NCBI GenBank assembly: GCA_023399815.1
Contig: JAEWOJ010000147.1
Coordinates: 1-12,061 of the forward strand
Direction: 5' to 3'
DNA length: 12,061 nucleotides
Source of the DNA: Pseudomonadota bacterium
GTDB taxonomy: Bacteria > Pseudomonadota > Gammaproteobacteria > Xanthomonadales > Xanthomonadaceae
The stretch's first letter is position 1, and every line of letters begins with the position of its first letter. Positions 6,215 through 12,004 of the stretch are shown here, one piece after another. The notes beneath the pieces were generated by a model that did not search any database, was not told the DNA's origin, and was given only the letters and a program-made list of their open reading frames with translations. Both the position numbers and the translations under genes were made by a program.

Positions 6215-6474
6215 GAATTTGTATCAAGCAACGCGGGCGTGGCGCGATCGATGCAACCACGCGCCCCACCGCAAGGAGCTCCGGCGTCACGGATGCCTGG
6301 CCGACGATGGCAAAAGATCGCGGCCACGCGGGCATCCCTGCCCACGCAGCCACGACCGGAGAGATCGACGCCGCGGCCATCGACCGGAGCGGCCAGGGCC
6401 GCGATGGCATCCCGGACCGCGGATGCCATCGCGCCCGTCGCCGTCCCGCCCTGCGGGCGCGCGGCTTCCTGCCA
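6215..6474. other. Non-coding region between the iron cluster and the second receptor
   Basis: No credible gene is seen: the short open frames here have no ribosome binding site and no recognisable domain. The stretch holds the 13-bp inverted repeat at 6400-6433 and a weaker hairpin CCCGC-CCT-GCGGG at 6445-6457. The AT-rich part ends near 6230. Confidence 0.5.
6400..6433 (-). terminator. Perfect 13-bp inverted repeat downstream of the second receptor gene
   Basis: CGCGATGGCATCC (6400-6412) and GGATGCCATCGCG (6421-6433) are perfectly complementary around an 8-base loop. It lies about 40 bp after the stop of the minus-strand receptor at 6475. No T-tract follows on the minus strand, so it may be a Rho-assisted or 3'-end-stabilising hairpin rather than a classic intrinsic terminator. 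A protein-binding dyad is an alternative. Confidence 0.5.
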
Positions 6475-9093
6475 TCAGAACCGGTACGTCGCCCCCAGGC
6501 TGACGAAGCGGCCGCGCAGGTTGTACTGGGTGATGTCGAAGCCGTTGGCGCCGCCAGCCGGATCGAACGGCGGGTCGCGGTCGGCCAGGTTCTGCACCGA
6601 CAGCGACAGCGTGGTGTCGGCGATGCCCTTGTAGGCCACGTAAAGATCCAGCTGCTGGTACGGCTTGACGCTGCCGCGCAGTCCCGGGTTGCTGGTCTGC
6701 GTGGCCACGCGCTGCGCGTAGCCGGCCACGTACTGCACGCTCAGGGCGCTGTCCCAGTCGCCGGCCGACCAGTTCAACGAGGTGGTGCCGCGCGTGCGCG
6801 GCAGCGCGCCGAGGCGATTGTTGCCGGCACCGTCGTAGGGCGCCTGCCCGGCCACCAGCGGCTGCTTGAATTCGAGCAGGTGGCTCCAGCTGCCGGCGAC
6901 GGTGAAGCTGCCGATGGCGGCGGTGCGCAGGGTGCGGCTGAACTCCAGGTCGAGGCCGGAAGTGGTCAGTTCGCCCTGGTTGGCGTACTGGTTGGTGATG
7001 ATCTGGATGCGCCCCTGCGCGTCGCGCTGCACGCGGCCGGGGAACAGCTGCGGGTTGTCGACGATGAACTGCGCGCTGTCGGGCTGGACCAGGTTGCTCT
7101 GCGCGATGCGGTAGTAGTCCAGGCCGATGCTGGTGTCGCGGTCCGGCGACCAGATCACGCCGAAGTTGAGGTTCTTCGAGCGCTCCGGGTCCAGGTCCGG
7201 GTTGCCGGTGCGCAGGTTGGTGATGCCGCGGCTGCCGCCCGGGGCGATGGGATCGTAGGGATCGACCACGCTGCCGTAGCTGATGGTCTGGCCCGGCGCG
7301 ATCTCCGGCAGCGACGGCGCGCGGAAGCCGCGCGAGAACGAGCCGCGCACCAGCAGCGAGGCCAGCGGCTGCCAGCGCAGCGCGGCCTTGGGCGAGAACG
7401 CGCTGCCAAAGTCGTCGTAGTGGTCGCCGCGGCCGGCCAGCTGCAGTTCCAGCGTGCGGTGCAGCGGCACGCTCAGCTCGGCGTAGGCGGCGCCGACCTT
7501 GCGCTCGCCATCGACCACGTTGATCGCCGGGCGCAGTTCGGTGCCGGACAGCACCTGCGCGCTGGTGCGCGCATCGAGCTTCTCCTTGCGGAACTCCACG
7601 CCCCAGGCGAAGCCCACCGGACCGGCCGGCAGGTTGCCGAGACTGGTCGTGGCCTTGAAGCTGGCGCTGTCCAGCCGCGACCAGCCCGGACGCTTGGTCT
7701 GCAGGCGGAGTTCCTGCAATGCCTGCGGCGTGCTGACCGGGTCGAGGAAGTCGTAGCTGCCGTCGGCGAGGATGCGCTCGAACGCGTAGCGGTTGACGAA
7801 GTTGTCCACGTATTCGCGCTGCAGACTCTGCGAGGTGGCCAGTGCCGCCTCCCAGTCCCAGCGCTCGCCCTGCCCGCGCACGCCGGCCAGCGCGCGGTAG
7901 AACACCTGGGTGTTTTCCTTCAGGCGCGGGCCGAGGTCGGAGAAGCTGTATTCGAACGGCAGCGGCACGTCGTACGGGTTGTCCGGGTGGCCGACCGGCA
8001 GCGCCACCGGGATGGTGACCAGGGTGCCGGTGGCCGGGTCGTAGGCGCGCAGGCCCGGGCCCACCACCAGCGGCGCGCTGAAGATCTGGTCGGCCTGGTT
8101 ATGGCTGTACAGCAGGTCGCCGAACAGTTCGCTGCGCTCGCCCAGGCGCAGGGTCGCGCCCAGCGAGGCCTGGTAGCGCTCGGCGCCCGGCTGCAGGGTC
8201 TTGTAGGGCTGGGCGTTGAAGGCGCAGGCCTCCCCCGGCAGGCTGCTGCCGAAGTCGCTGTACGGGCGCAGCACGCTGCCCTGCGGGCACGGCGCGAACG
8301 GCTGCGGGTTCTTCGGGTCCAGCAGCCAGTTGCCGCCGGCGGTGTTCCAGCCGGCCAGGCGACCGCCGGCCCTGTCGCGGAAATCGCCGCTGCGGGTGAA
8401 ATCGCGCTCGTCGGCATCCAGCCGGCCGCGGCGCAGCACGTCCAGGCCGAACAGCACGTTCCAGCCCTGGCTGTCGAGGTCGCCGAAGCCGACCAGCAGG
8501 TGCGCCTTCTTCTCGTCGTAGCCGCCCTGGGTCGGAGCGCCGTAGCCGCCGCCGACCTCCACGCCCTGGAAATCGCGGCGCAGGATGATGTTGATCACGC
8601 CGGCGATGGCGTCGGAACCGTAGACGGCCGACGCGCCGTCCTTGAGGACCTCGATGCGTTCGACCGCGCTGATCGGCAGGGCGTTGAGATCGACGAAGGT
8701 GTCCTGGGTATTGAGCGCGAAGCCGAAGTTGGCCACGCGGTAGCCGTTGACCAGCACCAGCGTGTTCTTGGGGCTCAGCCCGCGCAGGCCGATCGACGCC
8801 GAACCGGCGGCGAAGCTGCCGGTGTACTGCTCGTCGAAGCTGTTGCCGGCGTTGGCCGACAGCGTGCGCAGCACGTCGGTGAGGGTGGACTTGCCGGTCT
8901 GCTCGATCTGTTCGCGGCTGACCACCTGCACCGGATTGGGCCCGGCGGTGTCGCTGCGCTTGATGTTGGAGCCGGTGACCTGCACGGCGGAGAGAGTGGT
9001 GCCGACGGGTGCGTCGGCGGATTCGGCGGCGGCGGACAAAGGCGCGGCCAGTGCGGCGGCAACGGCCACCACGAGCGGGGAGAGATTGGACAT
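6475..9093 (-). CDS. TonB-dependent outer-membrane receptor, substrate unknown
   Basis: An 872-aa receptor. The Ala-rich signal segment (about 1-24) is followed by a TonB-box-like LSAVQVTGSNI (34-44), a plug (about 50-172) with PVQVVSREQIEQTG, ASIGLRGLSPKNTLVLVNGYR and IEVLKDGASAVYGSDAIAGVINIIL, and a barrel with GFRAPSLPE (589-597) and NPDLDPERS (631-639), ending in GATYRF. C269 and C290 could form a disulfide in a surface loop. It belongs to the large receptor class abundant in xanthomonads, many of which import carbohydrate or siderophore ligands; nothing here identifies the ligand. The start is uncertain: neither ATG at 9093 nor at 9132 has a Shine-Dalgarno sequence. I prefer 9093 because the 13 intervening codons (GTT, GTT, GTA, TCC) do not fit the gene's GC-rich codon use. 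It has no Fur box and is divergent from queD. Confidence 0.88.
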   Translation of the reverse strand: MSNLSPLVVAVAAALAAPLSAAAESADAPVGTTLSAVQVTGSNIKRSDTAGPNPVQVVSREQIEQTGKSTLTDVLRTLSANAGNSFDEQYTGSFAAGSASIGLRGLSPKNTLVLVNGYRVANFGFALNTQDTFVDLNALPISAVERIEVLKDGASAVYGSDAIAGVINIILRRDFQGVEVGGGYGAPTQGGYDEKKAHLLVGFGDLDSQGWNVLFGLDVLRRGRLDADERDFTRSGDFRDRAGGRLAGWNTAGGNWLLDPKNPQPFAPCPQGSVLRPYSDFGSSLPGEACAFNAQPYKTLQPGAERYQASLGATLRLGERSELFGDLLYSHNQADQIFSAPLVVGPGLRAYDPATGTLVTIPVALPVGHPDNPYDVPLPFEYSFSDLGPRLKENTQVFYRALAGVRGQGERWDWEAALATSQSLQREYVDNFVNRYAFERILADGSYDFLDPVSTPQALQELRLQTKRPGWSRLDSASFKATTSLGNLPAGPVGFAWGVEFRKEKLDARTSAQVLSGTELRPAINVVDGERKVGAAYAELSVPLHRTLELQLAGRGDHYDDFGSAFSPKAALRWQPLASLLVRGSFSRGFRAPSLPEIAPGQTISYGSVVDPYDPIAPGGSRGITNLRTGNPDLDPERSKNLNFGVIWSPDRDTSIGLDYYRIAQSNLVQPDSAQFIVDNPQLFPGRVQRDAQGRIQIITNQYANQGELTTSGLDLEFSRTLRTAAIGSFTVAGSWSHLLEFKQPLVAGQAPYDGAGNNRLGALPRTRGTTSLNWSAGDWDSALSVQYVAGYAQRVATQTSNPGLRGSVKPYQQLDLYVAYKGIADTTLSLSVQNLADRDPPFDPAGGANGFDITQYNLRGRFVSLGATYRF

Positions 9094-9162
9094 CGGGGAT
9101 ACGAAAACGAAGGGGGAGGAAACAACCCGCATTCAGCCAGTTCGGCCCGGAACCGGCCAATT

Positions 9163-9217
9163 ACATCTCTTCATGCGGATATAACGAAAAGAAAATATAA
9201 CATCCCTTCATACGGAT
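9163..9217. repeat. Pair of 18-bp direct repeats in the receptor/queD divergent region
   Basis: ACATCTCTTCATGCGGAT (9163-9180) and ACATCCCTTCATACGGAT (9200-9217) agree at 16 of 18 positions, with starts 37 bp apart. The second copy continues as GGAAGGATG, giving an imperfect dyad with its own left half. Between the copies is an AT-rich stretch with ATATAAC. The spacing and position upstream of the receptor suggest tandem operators or activator sites; the binding protein is unknown. Confidence 0.5.
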
Positions 9218-9262
9218 GGAAGGATGAATTTATTCGCAAGGAGGATTTCCCGCCCTGGCCGT

Positions 9263-9268
9263 TACAAT
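9263..9268 (+). promoter_or_regulatory. -10 element of a leaderless queD promoter
   Basis: TACAAT (5/6 to TATAAT) ends 6 bases before the queD ATG at 9275, so transcription would start at or next to the A of the start codon. No good -35 hexamer is visible. A perfect-looking AGGAGG at 9239-9244 is too far from the ATG to serve it. Confidence 0.6.
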
Positions 9269-9274
9269 CGCGGC

Positions 9275-9631
9275 ATGGACATCTTCAAAGACTTCACCCT
9301 CGAGGCCGCCCACCGGCTGCCCAACGTCCCCGCCGGCCACAAGTGCGCGCGCCTGCACGGCCACTCGTTCCGGGTGCGTCTGGAAGTGAGCGGCGAACCG
9401 GGCGCCGAATCCGGCTGGGTGATGGACTTCGGCGACATCAAGGCGGCCTTCCAGCCGCTCTACGAGCAGCTCGATCATCACTACCTCAACGACATCCCGG
9501 GGCTGGAAAACCCGACCAGCGAGCGCCTGGCGACATGGATCTGGGACCGGCTCAAGCCGGCGCTGCCGCTGCTGAGCGCGGTGACCGTGCACGAGACCTG
9601 CACCTCGGGTTGCCGCTATCGCGGCGACTGA
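9275..9631 (+). CDS. queD: 6-carboxy-5,6,7,8-tetrahydropterin synthase (QueD)
   Basis: A 118-aa cytosolic enzyme of the PTPS/QueD fold. It converts 7,8-dihydroneopterin triphosphate to 6-carboxy-tetrahydropterin, the first committed step toward preQ0 and queuosine in tRNA. The zinc ligands H13, H28 and H30 (AAHRL and LHGH), catalytic C24 (KCARLHGH), D67/H68 (LDHHYLND) and E107 (HETCTSGC) are all present, and the length is normal. The ATG at 9275 is chosen because the protein then begins MDIFKDFTLEAAH, typical of the family, and because TACAAT lies just upstream. An in-frame ATG at 9224 would add 17 residues upstream of the -10 element and is unlikely. No other queuosine genes are in the window. 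It may share regulation with the divergent receptor only by position. Confidence 0.93.
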   Translation: MDIFKDFTLEAAHRLPNVPAGHKCARLHGHSFRVRLEVSGEPGAESGWVMDFGDIKAAFQPLYEQLDHHYLNDIPGLENPTSERLATWIWDRLKPALPLLSAVTVHETCTSGCRYRGD

Positions 9632-9633
9632 GC

Positions 9634-9654
9634 GCCCCACCCATCCCCGTGGGC
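9634..9654 (+). terminator. Weak hairpin after queD
   Basis: CCCAC (9636-9640) can pair with GTGGG (9649-9653) around CCATCCCC, with a possible extra G-C closing pair and one bulge. There is no T-tract, so termination is doubtful. The C-rich loop resembles those of the two hairpins after the phasin gene. Confidence 0.25.
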
Positions 9655-9711
9655 TTCCCCAGGCCGCCACTCCGCGCTATGCTGCATCGCAACAAACGAC
9701 GAGGCATGGCG

Positions 9712-10077
9712 ATGGCGGCCCGGTTCGACAACGGTTTCAGCGACTACACGCGACAGTTCACGGCACTGGCGAACCGCGCCAACCGCCTGGCGCTGGAAAA
9801 CGCCGAAAGCGCCTTCGGCGTGCAGCTGCGGACCTTCGAGCGCAATGCCACCGCCACCGCCGGTTTCCTCGGCGAACTGGCGCAGCCCGGCCCGCAGGAT
9901 GACCTGCAGTCGCTGCTGCCCAAGGGGCTGCAGGTGGCGCAGGAAAACCTGCAGCGGCTGGCCTCGGCCGGGCAGGAGATCGTCGGCCTCGGCCTGAAGA
10001 CCGGCCAGGCGCTGGGCGAGCTGGCACGGCAGCCGTTCGACGGCGCCGGCAAGCGGGCCCGCGCCAAGACCAGCTGA
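9712..10077 (+). CDS. Phasin family protein
   Basis: A 121-aa, mostly helical, Ala/Leu/Gln-rich protein matching the phasin group, small amphipathic proteins that coat polyhydroxyalkanoate granules and sometimes act in stress responses. The pattern DYTRQFTALANRANRLALENAESAFGVQLRTFERN (residues 11-45) is a typical amphipathic phasin helix, followed by a second helix (about 65-105) and a basic tail KRARAKTS. No signal peptide is seen. The start at 9712 is preferred over 9706 (two codons earlier) because GAGG at 9701-9704 is 7 bases from 9712 but only 1 base from 9706. A possible -10 TATGCT lies at 9678-9683. No PHA synthase is in the window, so granule association is inferred from the family only. 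Confidence 0.8.
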   Translation: MAARFDNGFSDYTRQFTALANRANRLALENAESAFGVQLRTFERNATATAGFLGELAQPGPQDDLQSLLPKGLQVAQENLQRLASAGQEIVGLGLKTGQALGELARQPFDGAGKRARAKTS

Positions 10078-10091
10078 CCACCGCTTTCAAG

Positions 10092-10119
10092 CAGGGCGCG
10101 GATCCCTCCCCGCGCCCTG
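10092..10119 (+). other. First of two tandem hairpins with C-rich loops after the phasin gene
   Basis: CAGGGCGCG (10092-10100) pairs perfectly with CGCGCCCTG (10111-10119) around GATCCCTCCC, 14 bp after the phasin stop. No T-tract follows. With the terminator hairpin at 10123-10156, whose loop is ATCCCCTCCC, it forms a compact double hairpin exposing two CCCTCCC loops. This could be the 3' end of the phasin mRNA or a small RNA released from it. Confidence 0.55.
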
Positions 10120-10122
10120 TCC

Positions 10123-10165
10123 GGACCCGGCAACATCCCCTCCCGTTGCCGGGTCCTTTTCTTTT
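10123..10165 (+). terminator. Rho-independent terminator of the phasin gene, T-tract hit by the insertion sequence
   Basis: A 12-bp perfect stem GGACCCGGCAAC / GTTGCCGGGTCC with a 10-base loop is followed by TTTTCTTTT. The last eight bases of that tract are one copy of the target duplication of the adjacent insertion sequence, so the terminator has kept a full T-tract despite the insertion. Confidence 0.9.
10158..10165. repeat. Left target-site duplication
   Basis: TTTCTTTT directly abuts the left end of the insertion sequence and is identical to 10998-11005. Eight bases is the duplication length expected for the IS1595 family. Confidence 0.9.
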
Positions 10166-10190
10166 GGTAATTCCTAATCTTTTCGGACCA
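10166..10190. repeat. Left terminal inverted repeat of the IS
   Basis: The 25 bases match the complement of 10973-10997 at 20 positions: the first 12 are perfect and the inner CGGACCA is perfect. The stop codon of the transposase (TAG, 10174-10176 on the minus strand) lies inside this repeat. Confidence 0.9.
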
Positions 10191-10953
10191 GAATGGGCCG
10201 TAGTTCCTGGATAGAAGTTGTGCGTAGAAGCTTCAAAAGCAGGGGTTTGAGATCCTGCTCGCGGTGGTTGAAGCGGTAGCAAACTTCGGCCAGGTACAGA
10301 TGGAAGTATCGGGAGGGCACGCCCCGATAGGGATACAGCCAGTTCGTGGCATAACTCCAGAAGCCTTCAATGCCGTTGATGTGGTCGCGCCCGACCGGCC
10401 TTCCCTTCTCCTTGCGGATCATCACATGCTCGCCGCGCAACCGTAAGGTGGCGTAGGCCTGCCTTTGGTCGGTGTAGTACAGCGAGCCTTCGCGGCTGTG
10501 CGCATCGATCCGCTGCATGACCGAGGCTCGGTCATGCGCCGCGATCGGCATGGCCTTGACCCGGCCGTTGCGTTTGATCAATCCAAAGACGATCACCTTG
10601 CCGGCAGCCCCCCAACCGCGTTTGCCCTTCCTGGCGCCCCCAAACGTGGTTTCGTCCAGTTCCAGCGCGCCCTCCAACGGCTCCCGAAGCTGCTCCGCCA
10701 TCGCGCAGCACGCGCGCACGAGCCGGTAGAACCGCTCACGCGTAGCAGCCGTCGTGTCGCTGCGGAAGCGCTGTCGGTAGGACGGCACACCCAGTACGAA
10801 CAGTTCCAGCAGACGCTGCTTGCTGGCGCCCGACAGGCGCACTGAATCCCACACCGATGTCCACGTGAACCGTTTGCCACATGCCCGGCACTTCAGCCGT
10901 CCATCCGCCAGTCCGTAGTGCCTGCAACCGTCACAGTCAGGGCAACGTCTCAT
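10174..10953 (-). CDS. IS1595-family transposase (ISXO2-like DDE domain)
   Basis: A 259-aa transposase. An N-terminal zinc ribbon (CPDC at 4-7, CRAC at 22-25) is followed by a helical region and the ISXO2-like catalytic domain. Acidic residues are D100 in LELDETTFGG, D162 in YTDQRQAY, and N193/E196 in HINGIEGFWSY, the third-site pattern typical of this family. The C-terminus has the expected YFHLYLAEVCYRFNHR. The ATG at 10953 is preferred over an in-frame TTG at 10959 because AGGA lies 7 bases before it. That ribosome binding site is caught in a hairpin (10954-10978), which should limit expression. The length is normal and no frameshift is seen. Confidence 0.93.
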   Translation of the reverse strand: MRRCPDCDGCRHYGLADGRLKCRACGKRFTWTSVWDSVRLSGASKQRLLELFVLGVPSYRQRFRSDTTAATRERFYRLVRACCAMAEQLREPLEGALELDETTFGGARKGKRGWGAAGKVIVFGLIKRNGRVKAMPIAAHDRASVMQRIDAHSREGSLYYTDQRQAYATLRLRGEHVMIRKEKGRPVGRDHINGIEGFWSYATNWLYPYRGVPSRYFHLYLAEVCYRFNHREQDLKPLLLKLLRTTSIQELRPILVRKD

Positions 10954-10978
10954 GGCCAAATCCTCTCGGATTTGGTCC
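10954..10978 (-). promoter_or_regulatory. Hairpin masking the transposase ribosome binding site
   Basis: On the minus strand CCAAATCC, loop GAGA, GGATTTGG form a perfect 8-bp stem that can extend by GG/CC past one bulged A. The loop and 3' arm contain GAGAGGA, the apparent Shine-Dalgarno sequence, and the ATG follows immediately. Transposase translation should be low unless the hairpin is opened. Confidence 0.6.
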
Positions 10979-10997
10979 GGTTTGCTTAGGAATTACC
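10973..10997. repeat. Right terminal inverted repeat of the IS
   Basis: It ends TTAGGAATTACC, the perfect complement of the left outer 12 bases, with TGGTCCG as the inner conserved block. Its inner edge overlaps the hairpin over the transposase start. Confidence 0.9.
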
Positions 10998-11005
10998 TTT
11001 CTTTT
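10998..11005. repeat. Right target-site duplication
   Basis: TTTCTTTT, identical to 10158-10165, followed by the original flank CCGATCCC. Confidence 0.9.
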
Positions 11006-11084
11006 CCGATCCCGCACGCCCGCGTGTTGCCCGCCATCCGGGCAGGGATCAACCCGTTTCGACGGCCCGCTCCCATCCGCCCGC

Positions 11085-11100
11085 GGACAGCCGGACAGCC
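11085..11100. repeat. Short tandem repeat upstream of msrC
   Basis: GGACAGCC occurs twice in direct succession, about 20 bp before the -10 element of msrC. It might be an operator or chance; nothing else distinguishes it. Confidence 0.3.
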
Positions 11101-11119
11101 ATCGCAGGCGGGCAGCGGT

Positions 11120-11125
11120 TAGACT
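11120..11125 (+). promoter_or_regulatory. -10 element of a leaderless msrC promoter
   Basis: TAGACT ends 6 bases before the ATG at 11132, the same arrangement as at queD, so the transcript probably begins at the start codon. No clear -35 element is seen. Confidence 0.55.
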
Positions 11126-11131
11126 CTGGGG

Positions 11132-11614
11132 ATGTTCAGTTCCACCACGCTCACCGGCAGCAAGCCGGAACAGTACGCCCAGCTGCTGGCCCAGGCCCGC
11201 GCCCTGGTCCACGGCGAAACCGACCGCATCGCCAATGCCGCCAACCTGTCGGCGCTGGTGTACCACGCGTTGCCGCAGCTCAACTGGGTAGGTTTCTATT
11301 TCTTCGACGGCACCGAGCTGGTGGTCGGCCCGTTCCAGGGCCTGCCCGCCTGCGTGCGCATCCCCCTGCACAAGGGCGTGTGCGGTGCGGCGGCCAGCAC
11401 CCGCCAGACCCAGCGCGTGGACGACGTGGACGCCTTCCCCGGCCACATCGCCTGCGATTCGGCTTCGCGCTCGGAACTGGTGGTGCCGCTGGTCCACGAC
11501 GGCGCCCTGGTCGGCGTGTTCGACCTGGACAGCCCGGTCGCCTCGCGCTTCGACGCCGACGACCAGTTGGGCCTGGAAGCCATCGCCCAGGCGTTCGTCG
11601 AGGCGCTGGCGTGA
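11132..11614 (+). CDS. msrC: Free methionine-(R)-sulfoxide reductase, GAF domain
   Basis: A 160-aa cytosolic single-GAF-domain protein that reduces free L-methionine-(R)-sulfoxide to methionine in oxidative repair. The three family cysteines are present: C74 (LPACVRIP), C84 (KGVCGAAA) and C108 (HIACDSASRSELVVPL). NWVGFYFFDG (51-60), LVVGPFQG (63-70) and GVFDLDSP (128-135) are typical of the fRMsr (YebR) family, and the length is normal. The ATG at 11132 follows a TAGACT -10 element by 6 bases. Its stop overlaps the GTG of the next gene by 4 bp (GTGA), so the two are translationally coupled. Confidence 0.93.
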   Translation: MFSSTTLTGSKPEQYAQLLAQARALVHGETDRIANAANLSALVYHALPQLNWVGFYFFDGTELVVGPFQGLPACVRIPLHKGVCGAAASTRQTQRVDDVDAFPGHIACDSASRSELVVPLVHDGALVGVFDLDSPVASRFDADDQLGLEAIAQAFVEALA

Positions 11615-11985
11615 GCGCATTGAAGCTGCGCAACATCGGCCCCAAGAGCGCGGCGTGGCTGCGCCAGGTCGGGCTGCGCAGCGCCGAGGACCTGGCCGCG
11701 GTCGGTGCGGTCGGCGCCTTCGTCAAGGTGCGCCGCGCCGGCTTCAAGCCCAGCCTCAACCTGCTCTATTCGCTGGAAGGCGCGCTGGTCGGCTGCCACT
11801 GGCAGGAAGTGCCCGAGGCGCGCCGCCAGCAACTGGTCGCCGAATACGAAGCCGCGGCCGGTGCGCTGCCGGGCGCACGCGCCGGGCAGCTGGCCGGGCC
11901 GGTCCTGGAAACCCGGATGCAGCCTGATACCGGCGACGACAATGACTTCGACGAAGTCCGCGAGATCCGCTTCGGGAAAGAGTGA
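11611..11985 (+). CDS. TfoX/Sxy C-terminal-domain protein
   Basis: A 124-aa protein. Residues 4-82 match the TfoX C-terminal domain: LKLRNIGPKSAAWLRQVGLRS (4-24), a helix-hairpin-helix-like segment, then LGAV-type GAVGAFVKVRRAGFKPSLNLLYSLEGAL (32-59). The N-terminal TfoX domain found in full-length Sxy/TfoX competence regulators is absent, so a role in competence is not implied. The last 20 residues are acidic (DTGDDNDFDEVRE). It begins with GTG inside the msrC stop codon (4-bp overlap), so it is probably co-translated with the reductase. No independent ribosome binding site is obvious. Function in this short form is unknown. Confidence 0.85.
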   Translation: MSALKLRNIGPKSAAWLRQVGLRSAEDLAAVGAVGAFVKVRRAGFKPSLNLLYSLEGALVGCHWQEVPEARRQQLVAEYEAAAGALPGARAGQLAGPVLETRMQPDTGDDNDFDEVREIRFGKE

Positions 11986-12004
11986 AGCGCTCTGCCTGAT
12001 CTGC

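Larger units (their letters stand above)
10166..10997. mobile_element. Complete IS1595-family insertion sequence, 832 bp
   Basis: The element is bounded by terminal inverted repeats that begin GGTAATTCCTAA, encodes one full-length transposase on the minus strand, and is flanked by a perfect 8-bp direct repeat. Intact ends, an intact gene and a perfect duplication point to a recent, possibly still active insertion. It lies between the phasin terminator and the msrC promoter region and breaks no gene. No passenger gene is present. Confidence 0.92.

Noticed and set aside
6178..6429. Small minus-strand open frames (67-83 codons) between the receptor and the iron promoter
   Set aside because: They cross the Fur box and the 13-bp inverted repeat, lack a Shine-Dalgarno sequence and resemble no protein I know.
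9094..9132. Start of the second receptor at 9132
   Set aside because: No Shine-Dalgarno sequence, and the added codons are AT-ending ones unlike the rest of the gene. Not excluded; the 9093 start also lacks a Shine-Dalgarno sequence.
9224..9274. An upstream in-frame ATG (9224), or the ATT after AGGAGG (9245), as the queD start
   Set aside because: They would add residues absent from the family and lie upstream of the TACAAT -10 element. GGAAGG abuts the ATG with no spacing, and ATT is a very rare start.
6475..9631. A functional link between the second receptor and queD, for example import of a queuosine precursor
   Set aside because: They are only divergent neighbours. Nothing in the receptor sequence points to such a ligand.
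6307..9700. A very long plus-strand open frame antisense to the second receptor and continuing out of frame over queD into the phasin frame
   Set aside because: Only the last 121 codons (from 9712) look like a protein. The rest is an antisense or off-frame shadow caused by GC-rich codons.
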